64,000 nt of DNA, taken from the NCBI GenBank assembly GCA_026119855.1, contig JAOWBW010000489.1, forward strand, positions 310,001-374,000, read 5' to 3'. Shown in pieces: positions 56,399-64,000 of this stretch. The number at the start of each line of letters is the position of its first letter. Position 1 is the first letter of the stretch. The notes beneath the pieces are model-generated. The model made no database searches. It saw only the letters and a list, made by a program, of their open reading frames with translations, and was not told the origin of the DNA. Made by a program: the position numbers and the translations under genes. This stretch comes from Campanula takesimana (lineage: Eukaryota; Streptophyta; Magnoliopsida; Asterales; Campanulaceae).

Positions 56399-57683
56399 TG
56401 ATGATGCAGAAGCTGATGGAGTGATTGGTTCACGAACAAGCCGGTTGGATGAATTCCTGTAGATGCGGAGAGTACCAATCGGACCGATAATTGGAGAAGT
56501 AGCCCTTGTCAATCTCGGTTCACACTTTCGGTCCATGAAGATGTTGAGAACACACAGTTGGGCACACGACTCGAACCACATAAGAAAAAGACTCTTTTTT
56601 TTATATATGTAAGTCGGAGGGAATGGGTCCCTTTTGGGGTTTCTAAGAAGATAATGGAATCGTCACACTGGTATATTGACCATCTCGCGGTCCCAGTTAC
56701 TCATCGGATTCCATCACGTTTGTGAATCCTACATGTGTCGGGATTAAACTAAATTAATGTAGTAAAGCATACATGCGGGGACGGATTTTTTTATTTTCGT
56801 CCAAAATAACCACTTTTGGGGAAGGATTTTTATTGCGTCCGTTTCAACAAGTTGGCATGTATGATTTGAAAACATTAGTTTAGGGAAATCTCGGTACATG
56901 GAAACCGACTTGGTCACGGAGTGTTAGACCCTAACTAGAATTGTGTGGTTTGTGCTCGGCTAAAGAGAGGCTTAAAGGTCACCCCCGGCATGTAGTCATG
57001 AACTACGCCACGGGCTGAGGTTTACCACTTCGAAAGAGTCAAGATCGAGTGGAGCTTGAAACCTTCTAGGACGGGCCTCGACGAGTTTGGGGTTGGACTT
57101 GTGCGACTCAATAGTGAGCAATTTATAGGAGTAATGTGCATGTATTGTGAGGTCTATCAGGTGACAATTTTTTTTTTATTATTATTTTTTTTTTTTAAAA
57201 GAAAAGAAAAGAAAAGAAAAACACATATGGCCCAGAAGTTAAACAGTCCAAGGGTTCAATTCTGTTCTGATGCAGGCAACTGTGCCCACACCCCACTGTT
57301 CTGTTCAGTCACTGAAACCTGTTCTTGCCCTGGAAATTGGCCCAGAAGCGCGCGCCTCGGGCTGGTGTTGTTGGAAGCGCGCGCCTGGCGCATTGTATCT
57401 GGGAGGCGCCCGCTTCTGGGCTAACCTGTCAGATTATCAAAAACTTATGGACTCAGGGGATTGCCCTGGTCCTGATTATGTGATTAAACCCCTGCAATGT
57501 TTGTTAGCACGAAATAATAGGAAGAATAGGAAGAACACATGGAAGGCGGGCGATTCTGGAATTTGACGCGGGACGCACGCGCTTTGGACCATGAAGGTCC
57601 AAGGCGCACGCTTCCCATATCAATTTCCAGAATGCCCAGAAAAGTGAATTATGAACAGAAACACAAGTTTAACCTTCAAGCAG
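56399..57683 (-). other. Element G gag leader with three-tier stem
   Basis: This is an inverted relative of the H leader (58804-60044). It includes the foldable block at 56654-56714 with outer arms ATGGAATC/GATTCCAT, where F and H have GTGGAATC/GATTCCAC, a compensatory pair change. CpG-rich GCGCGCGCC motifs lie at 57345-57420 and 57545-57620, and an A/T low-complexity tract at about 57168-57220. Confidence 0.75.
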
Positions 57684-57701
57684 TCCCCAGCAGAGTCGCC
57701 A
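57684..57701 (-). other. Element G primer-binding site
   Basis: On the minus strand TGGCGACTCTGCTGGGGA follows the LTR terminus GGTATCTACA at 57703 after one base. Confidence 0.85.
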
Positions 57702-57702
57702 C

Positions 57703-57787
57703 TGTAGATACCCCGGGGGAGGAGGCCGCGACTTTAGGCCAGAGCGCGCGAGCTCGTCCTAGGATGTCTAATTGTGTTTTAAAGTCC
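57703..57787 (-). repeat. Element G 5' LTR remnant (last 85 bp)
   Basis: On the minus strand it matches the terminal part of the H LTR (TAAAACACAATTAGACATCC...GGTATCTACA). H starts immediately at 57788, consistent with insertion of H into this LTR. Confidence 0.8.
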
Positions 57788-58784
57788 TGTAGACACCCCG
57801 CCTTGGACCGCTCACCCAGATTGTACACTTGATTTTGTGTTTCTCCCTCTTTTAAGTGTTTTCTGTTAGTTTCTGTTACTTTGGTTAAGTTTCAGACGGA
57901 CTCCGTTAAGTCTCGGGACTAAACTGAATAACAGTTCTAACTTTCTAGTCCATTCTGTCAAAAATTGCTTTTCAGAGTCGCGTGCCTCTGCCCCTTGAGG
58001 CCAAACGCGCGCGCCTTCCGCCGCCTAGGTGGGATGCGCGCGCTTCTGGGGTGTGTCAGTTACAGATTCTGCCCAAGAATCTCTCCCTTGCTCATTATAC
58101 ATGATTTTGCCCAGGAAAGATTTCTTGGAGACTCCGTTTGGCTCCAAAAACAGTCCTCTTTCAAATATAAAAACCCCTCCAATCCATCATTGGAGGGGAC
58201 CTTGGACATCACTCCTTTTAGACCTTTTTCCCGCTTCTTCTCTAGACTTTTCCTTGGGGCTTCTTTTAGACCTTTTGTCAACAAAGCATTCAACCACCTT
58301 CTTCAAGGCTTTTCAAAAGGCTCTCTTCAAAAGATACTATAGGTAAATGTCTTAAGCATTTTTCTTCTTCTTCTTCTTCTTCAATCAAATGTGCAATCAC
58401 CCCAAAACCATTTGGGACATGACACCAATGGTCCTTTCATTACATTGAATTGGCCTAGGAATCATCTCCCTACATTTTAAACTTTAAAACCCCTTTTTAT
58501 CATCATTTTAATAGGAAGAACACATTTATCTTTAAAGTGAATTATGAACAAACAAGACCGACTTTGCTCGGGCGAAATGGGTGTTTAAGTACTTCCATTT
58601 CGTAACTTAACCCCCGAACCCCTCATCCCAAAGAATCTTTGTTTTCGTAAATCAAACTTAGGCTCATAAACATTAGGTTTTCTTACGTTCCTCAAAAACA
58701 TGGGTGGCGACTCTAAAACACAATTAGACATCCTAAGTAATTCACGCGCTCTAGCCAAGCCGTGGTTCCCCCGAGGTATCTACA
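57788..58784 (+). repeat. Element H 5' LTR (997 bp)
   Basis: TGTAGACACCCC...GGTATCTACA. GCGCGCGC motifs at about 57995-58045, TATA box TATAAAAA at 58166-58173, CTT microsatellite at about 58362-58382 and PBS echo GTGGCGACTCT at 58704-58714, 70 nt before the end. Confidence 0.88.
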
Positions 58785-58785
58785 G

Positions 58786-58803
58786 TGGCGACTCTGCTGG
58801 GGA
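58786..58803 (+). other. Element H primer-binding site
   Basis: TGGCGACTCTGCTGGGGA one base after the LTR, same class as the other Tat-group elements. Confidence 0.87.
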
Positions 58804-60044
58804 CTGCTTGAGGGTTAAACTTGTGTTTCTGTTCATAATTCACTTTTCTGGGCATTCTGAAAATTGACATGGGAAGCGCGCGCCTCGGACCTTCATGGTC
58901 TAAAGCGCGTGCGTCCCGCGTCAAATTTCAGAATCGCCCGCCTTCCATGTGTTCTTCCTATTCTTCCTATTATTTCGTGCTAACAAACATTGCAGGGGTT
59001 TCATCACACAATTAGGACCAGTGCACCCCCTGAGTCCATAAGTTTCTGATAATCTGACAGGTTAGCCCAGAAGCGGGTGCCTCCCAGATACAATGCGCCA
59101 GGCGCGCACTTCCCACAACACCAGCCCGAGGCGCGCGCTTCTGGGCCAATTTCCAGGGCAAGGACAGGTTTCAGTGACTGAACAGAACAGTGGGGTGTGG
59201 GCACAGTTTCCTGCATCAGAACAGAATTGAACCCTTGGATTGTTTAATTTTTGTGTTTATTTACCGGTCACACGGGTGATTCGGGAGTTGTAATTTACGT
59301 GCTTATGTGTTTTTTTTATCTTTTCTTTTCAAAAAAAAAAAAAAAAAAAAACTTTGTTACGTGATAGACCTCACACTACATGCACATTACTCCTATGAAC
59401 TGCTCACTATCGAGTCGCACAAGTCCAACCCCAAACCCGTCGAGGTCCGTCCTAGAAAGTTTCAAGCTCCACTCGACCTTGGCTCTTTTGAAGCGGTAAA
59501 CCTCAGCCCGTGGCATAGTTCATGACTACATACCGGGGGTGACCTTTAAGCCTCTCTTTAGCCGAGCACAAACCACACAATTCTAGTTAGGGTCTAACAC
59601 TCCGTGACCAAGTCGGTTTCCATGTACCGAGATTTCCCTAAACAAATGTTTTCAAATCATACATGCCAACTTGTTGAAACGGACGCAATAAAAATCCGTC
59701 CCCAAAAGTGGTCATAATGGACGCAAATAAAAAAGTCCGTCCCCGCATGTATGCTTTACTATATTAATTTAGTTTAATCCCGACACATGTAGGATTCACA
59801 AGCGTGGTGGAATCCGATGAGTATATGGGACCGCGAGAAGGTCTATATACTAGTGTGACGATTCCACTATTTTTCTAGAAACCCCAAAAAGGACCACGTC
59901 CTTCCGACTTTTGTAAATAAATAAAAATAGAGTCATTTTTCTTATGTGGTTGAGTCTTTTTCCTTTGTTTGTGGGTTAATCATTTTATTCAAAATATGTT
60001 TGTGGGGCCAACCTAAGATCGACCGTGTTCTCTCAATAGGTCGA
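58804..60044 (+). other. Element H gag leader with three-tier stem
   Basis: The foldable block at 59807-59867 is identical to that of F over almost all of its 61 nt and lies 178 nt before the gag ATG. CpG-rich GAAGCGCGCGCCTCGG-like motifs lie at 58875-58935 and 59075-59150. An A-tract occupies about 59331-59351. No ORF of note. Confidence 0.75.
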
Positions 60045-60494
60045 ATGGCTTCCAATAGCAACAACAACAAGGGTGAGAACATCTCCGTGTCCAACGAAAG
60101 GCTCTTCAACATAATAAGAGCCTTGGGGGAACAAATGGATAGACTTGTCGAGGATGCCCGCCGCAAGGATGATTTGTGGCAAGACCGTCTTGATCTCGAG
60201 AGGAAAATTCACAAGGAAGAAGTGTCCGAACTTAAGGCTCGTTTGCAAGAGCTCACCGACAGCAAGGCAAAGGTCCACAGTAAAGCACGCTCAAGTGGCT
60301 CACCCCTCAAAAGTTACAAAGGTGCCACCAACGACCGTGTCTATACCCCTCTCAATGGCATGACCATCACCGAAGCCTACGAAGCTCTCAAAACCAAGGG
60401 ACAAGTTACTCCTCTCCAAGGGTACAAGCAACCACAACCATTACGTCGTAACTATGCCCACCACAAGTGGTGTGACTATCACCTATGCAGAGGT
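60045..60494 (+). pseudogene. Element H gag, internally deleted and cut by I
   Basis: The frame opens with MASN as in F. About 80 residues match the F Gag N-terminus (coiled-coil-like, RRKDDLWQ). Then the whole capsid domain is missing. After a Lys/Ser-rich join near 60300, the frame continues with a pre-knuckle linker (YTPLNGMTITEAYEALKTKG) and the beginning of a knuckle (CDYHLCRG), at which point the I LTR starts. The linker/knuckle part is absent from F, so H derives from an ancestor with a fuller gag. The I insertion adds a spurious C-terminus of about 30 residues. Confidence 0.82.
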
Positions 60495-61970
60495 TGTAAG
60501 GATCCCGCCCCAAAAAACACACGAGCGCGTTTCAAGGGCGAAATACCAAACGCGGGAACCGGACCAATTTAACGGAGTCGCCACATTTTGTTAATTTTAA
60601 ACCCAACAAAATGACAAAGGTTTGAGTTCAAAGGTTCGAAGGTCAGGTTACGACTTGGGAAGAGTTTTTACGCCCTCCCAAGTTGCCTCAAACAAAGCCA
60701 AGTCTCCCTTGTTAGTTAACAAAAGTGCATGTGTGTGTGTGTGTTTTAATGGAAAATCTTTGTTTTAACTTTTTATTTATCTTTTCAACTGAAAAAGGGG
60801 TTTGTTTGACAAGAAAACAGAAGAAAGAAGGGCAAAATGGTCAATCTCCCCATACGGCCAAAGTAGCCGTACGGATGGGGAGACCACTCCTGGGATTTTA
60901 CAGTTTGTTCAAGCAACAGTCCAGTTCCAGGCAGAAACAAAGCATTCTGCTTGAACTGGACCAAACTGTTTTGATTCCAGTTTGTTATTCCAACACAAAA
61001 CAACATTAACAACTCATTCCTATGCCATTTGATCAACAAAGAACCTCCCAAAACAAGAGTTTGGGCATGATCAAAGGCAATCATGGGAGAAACATGAAAA
61101 AGGTGGCCAATATGCCCTTTTGAGCCATAGTGACCATTTGATGAGTAAAGATTGAAACTTTACCATCAAAATGGCTCTTCTAGGTAAGATTAATCCTTTA
61201 GGGACAAGAACAAACCATAAAGATTGGATCTTTATTACCCAAACTTGGGAATTTTGGGCTAGATCAAGGTGATGAGGATAAAGATTGAGACTTTATCCTC
61301 AACATGATCATCATAGCTTAAAATGAACAAAATGAACAACAAGAGCATCATCCATGACAAGAATGTAAATGAACAATCAACAAGCCATGATCAAACTAGG
61401 TTTGAACCTCTTCCACACAAAGTATGGAGGGCACCTTTGATCATCTCATGGCTTGGACTAGGAAATATAAATAATAATAGATATATGTATATTGCTTGAA
61501 TGGACAAGACTTGCAAGAATGTAAAGATCAACAATAAATGACAAGATCAAAGATAAATAGAGTTCTTAGATGAAGAGAAGGGAGGGGGAGGAGGTGGCTT
61601 TACCTATCTTGGTTTAGGCCAATCTTCCTTTCTCTCTTTCACTCTTTGTTCACTCTTACTCACACTATTCTGAGGTGAATTTGACAGAGTTACCTCAGTT
61701 CTAATGTTTCTCCCCCCCTTGAAATGATCACCAAGGGGTTCTACTTATAGGGACTGAGGGTGCCCAAACCAGCCATACGGCTAGGCCCCTCTAGTACCCA
61801 AAGCATCCGTACGGCTCAGCCTGGCGAGCTTCTGGATTTTTCCAATTTTATACCAGAGTAGTCCTGGAATTTATAGCTTATCCTAGGGAGGTCCTGGCCT
61901 ATTAGATTATCCCTGAAACGGTGCTAAGGCTACCTCTAAGATAGGTCGGTTTCAGATTGGGGTACTTACA
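60495..61970 (-). repeat. Element I 3' LTR (1476 bp)
   Basis: On the minus strand TGTAAG...CTTACA gives perfect 6-bp inverted ends. TATA-like TATAAGTA at 61749-61742. AGCC(A/G)TACGG motifs near 60848-60876 and 61775-61825. A PBS echo GTGGCGACTCCG lies at 60584-60573, close to the LTR end. A GT microsatellite is at about 60729-60744. Confidence 0.83.
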
Positions 61971-61983
61971 GAGCCCCTCGGCA
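61971..61983 (-). other. Element I polypurine tract
   Basis: On the minus strand GCCGAGGGGCTC abuts the LTR start, the same as in E and F. Confidence 0.85.
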
Positions 61984-63300
61984 ACGTCGCTTCGAAGGAG
62001 CGGGGTTGTCGATAGAAATAAGCATCCCAATCTGACGGGGCGACGGCTTTAACCGATTTTGGTTGCATGGATGGACCTAGTGGTATAGGATTCCTACGTA
62101 TCCCGTTCGCGGGGAATCAAGCCTAACGAAGTTCGAGGGTACGCGGGGTTACTTAGGTCCGCAAGGAGGCATGACTCTAGGGGTCAGAGGCGAGACATGG
62201 TCAACTTGGCTCTATGGGAGAGGGTTGACTTGCTGGGGATATGGTCAACTTGACTCTATAGGAGAGGGTTGACTTACACGGGATAGATTTTTACAGGGCT
62301 TACGTCGGGGACGGCCTATGGTGACAATTCTAAGTCCAAGCTTGACCGGGGTCAACTCCATCTTTGGGGAGATTGACGGGAAAACTGGTCTTACGTCCTT
62401 CTAAGGAATGCCGGGACAAAGGCTCTAGCCTATAACGACTATTCCAAGTCATAGCTAATGGGCTTACGTCGGGGACGGCCAGGAAAAAGGCTCTAGCCTA
62501 TAACGACTATTCTAAGTCATAGCTAATGGGCTTACGTCGGGGACGGCCAGGACAAAGGCTCTAGCCTATAACGACTATTCTAAGTCATAGCCAATGGGCT
62601 TACGTCGGGGACGGCCAGGACAAAGGCTCTAGCCTATAACGACTATTCTAACTCATAGCTAATGGGCTTACGTCGGGGACGGCCAGGACAAAGGCTCTAG
62701 CCTATAACGACTATTCTAAGTCATAGCTAATGGGCTTACGTCGGGGACGGCCATGACAAAGGCTCTAGCCTATAATGACTATTCTAAGTCATAGCTAATG
62801 GGCTTACGTCGGGGACGGCCAGGACAAAGGCTCTAGCCTATAACGACTATTCTAAGTCATAGCTAATGGGCTTACGTCGGGGACGGCCATGACAAAGGCT
62901 CTAGCCTATAACGAATATTCTAAGTCATAGCTAATGGGCTTACGTCGGGGACGGCCATAATAAGCATTAAGAAGAAGACCATTTCCAAATTTTAACTTTT
63001 AACTGGGCTTACGTCGAGGACGGCCATAATAAGCATTAAGCAAAAGACCATTTCCAAATTTTAACTTTTAACCGGGCTTACGTCGGGGACGGCCATAATA
63101 AGCATTAAGCAAAAGACCATTTCCAAATTTTAACTTTTAACTGGGCTTACGTCGAGGACGGCCAAATTTTCTCAACAAATTTTTAACTGGGCTTACGTTA
63201 CGTCGAGGATGGCCAAGTTTTCTCAACCTTACGTCGAGGACGACCATAATAAATTTCACAAAGCTGGGCTTACGTCGCTAGGACTGCCTGTGATGACTTC
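61984..63300 (-). repeat. Element I 3' region: stem-loop and 68/69-bp tandem arrays
   Basis: A GAACTTCG...CGTAGG stem-loop is at 62134-62093 on the minus strand. From about 62290 to 63280 the plus-strand core GGGCTTACGTCGGGGACGGCC recurs about 14 times. Units with starts at 62460, 62528, 62596, 62664, 62732, 62800, 62868 and 62936 are spaced exactly 68 bp. A second unit type with spacing of about 69 bp starts at 62936, 63005, 63074 and 63143, then decays. No ORF. Confidence 0.92.
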
Positions 63301-63580
63301 GGGAACCTAAATTTTCTAGGTTCAATTCAAGTTGCATGAGCCAAGGAGGGCATTTTTCGGTTGCATTTATGACATTGGTTGGGAAGCGGCTTTAAATGGG
63401 TTGGACCACAAAGCTAACAAGAAATCATCAATCCTGACAGGGCTAAAGTAGCCGTACGGCTCGGGAAGGAAGTACTCCTTTTTCATTCAATTTTGTTCCA
63501 GGCCTGGTCATCTACTTAAATGCCACAGTCCTGAGTTCATCAATCAGTTCGTCTTCTTCATTTCGAAAGCTCCTTTTTCC
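63301..63580 (+). promoter_or_regulatory. Upstream region of element I antisense PMD ORF
   Basis: This 280-bp spacer between the tandem array and the PMD ATG contains one AGCCGTACGG motif (about 63450), also found twice in the I LTR, and a weak TATA-like ACTTAAAT near 63514. Promoter function is inferred from position only. Confidence 0.35.
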
Positions 63581-64000
63581 ATGGAACCCTTTCTCATGGA
63601 GAAACCACCAAAATTGTTCAAAATTCATCAAGAATGTTTCGAGGGTAACCTTAGGCTTTGGATGCGGTCCCACATGAGGAATCATAAGGGAACTTTCCAT
63701 TCCATGTTTGGCCTTCAATCCCTTTGGTCTCTCAAGGAGTTCATTCCGGATCTTGAGCTATTGAGAGCCGCTGCGTCCTTTTGGGATGTTAGGAGGCATG
63801 TCTATTGTTTCTCCTACAACGAGATCACTCCTACTTATGAGGATTTCAAGGCTTTGGTGGGCGGCGTGGACACGGAGGTCATTGCTCTTCCTTCGGTTGA
63901 TGACACCATGTGTGTTGAGAGGTTGGTTTCTCTTCTTGGTATTTCTTTGGAAGAGGCCCAACGCATGGTCCTTGATCACACTTTCATTGATATTTCGGAT
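63581..64000 (+). CDS. Element I antisense PMD ORF, N-terminal 140 codons (runs off window)
   Basis: ATG 63581 opens an uninterrupted frame to the last base. The first 110 residues match the N-terminus of PMD gene 2 in E: a basic helical start, an LWSLKEF-type Trp segment, then FWDVRRHVYCFSYNEITPTYEDFKALVGG, the clearest PMD signature in the window. It lies antisense to the element, upstream of the tandem array and PPT on the element's strand, the same place as in C and E. No lesion is visible. The 3' half is outside the window, so intactness is open. PMD proteins are suspected DNA or chromatin factors; no activity can be read from the sequence. Confidence 0.82.
   Translation, partial: MEPFLMEKPPKLFKIHQECFEGNLRLWMRSHMRNHKGTFHSMFGLQSLWSLKEFIPDLELLRAAASFWDVRRHVYCFSYNEITPTYEDFKALVGGVDTEVIALPSVDDTMCVERLVSLLGISLEEAQRMVLDHTFIDISD

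Larger units (their letters stand above)
55630..57787 (-). mobile_element. Element G: F/H-like element, minus strand, rearranged
   Basis: From right to left: last 85 bp of an LTR (57787-57703), PBS (57701-57684), leader, truncated gag, and 75 bp of an internally deleted LTR start (55704-55630). C inserted or recombined at 55629 and H inserted at 57788, cutting off the other LTR parts. LTR and leader sequence tie it to the F/H family. Confidence 0.8.
57788..60494 (+). mobile_element. Element H: F-like gag element, 5' part, cut by I
   Basis: LTR 57788-58784, PBS 58786-58803, leader and the beginning of gag. LTR ends, leader blocks and the Gag N-terminus match F. The 3' part would lie beyond I, outside the window, so whether H is also gag-only cannot be seen. 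Confidence 0.85.
60495..64000 (-). mobile_element. Element I: Tat-group Ty3/Gypsy, minus strand, 3' end only
   Basis: 3' LTR 60495-61970, PPT 61971-61983, a stem-loop, a long tandem array and an antisense PMD ORF that reaches the window end. The orientation (pol to the right, reading leftward) is deduced from the PPT and the stem-loop. It interrupts the gag of H; the candidate left target copy is GAGGT (60490-60494). Confidence 0.85.

Noticed and set aside
57056..57832. Overlapping plus-strand ORFs of 97-122 codons in the leader of G
   Set aside because: They are antisense to a non-coding leader, lack domains and are not conserved in the F or H leaders.
58060..58346. ORFs of 77-125 codons in the H LTR
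   Set aside because: They lie within LTR sequence, are not kept in the LTR of F, and coincide with the TATA/leader region.
60725..61084. ORFs at 60725-61009 and 60785-61084 in the LTR of I
   Set aside because: Short, overlapping on both strands, inside an LTR, and rich in simple-sequence residues.
62460..62943. Possible CRISPR array or centromeric satellite
   Set aside because: No variable spacers; only about eight units, confined to the 3' region of a Tat-group element.

Overview
This window looks like pericentromeric or otherwise repeat-rich DNA of a flowering plant, probably a eudicot. I found no host gene, tRNA or rRNA. Nearly every base belongs to nested LTR retrotransposons. The species cannot be named from the sequence. 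The plant assignment rests on a Tekay-like chromovirus, a SIRE/Maximus-like Copia element with an extra 3' ORF, and Tat/Ogre-group Gypsy elements with a TGGCGACTC primer-binding site and plant mobile domain (PMD) ORFs.

Layout. A (1-8121, +): Gypsy chromovirus, 5' LTR cut by the window edge, inserted into B. B (8122-15880, +): 3' half of a Copia element, consisting of RT/RNase H, a very long extra ORF with its own promoter-like leader and 5'UTR intron, and a truncated LTR. C (15881-55629, -): Tat-group element with gag-pro-RT-RH-aRH-IN and an antisense PMD ORF. It is split by E (23842-47962, +, target duplication ACGAC). E is a pol-deleted Tat-group element with two antisense PMD genes, one of them with four exons, and is itself split by F (27618-36621, +, target duplication CTTAT), which encodes only a Gag. 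To the right of C lie G (-, gag stub joined to LTR pieces), H (+, related to F), which interrupts the LTR of G, and I (-), whose 3' LTR interrupts the gag of H and whose antisense PMD ORF runs off the window end.

By-eye LTR divergence fits the nesting: about 2.7% for C, 1.8% for E, 1.1% for F and 0.7% for A. Reading frames rejoin across both duplicated target sites of E and F, so the nested order is well supported. Most premature stops can be explained by single C-to-T or G-to-A changes.

The most interesting content is what the Tat-group elements share besides gag and pol. (1) Independent families C, E and I carry PMD-type genes antisense to gag-pol, between pol and the polypurine tract; in E these are far better preserved than its own gag-pol. 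(2) A recurring stem-loop, GAACTACG...hairpin...CGTAGG, has varied but complementary arms and always lies in the orientation of its host element. (3) A second hairpin in E and F has GNRA-type loops and compensatory changes. (4) A three-tier stem lies in the gag leader of F, G and H. (5) Each Tat-group LTR family contains an internal echo of the primer-binding site. These suggest cis-acting RNA signals and an independently expressed accessory gene set, possibly supporting elements that have lost pol.
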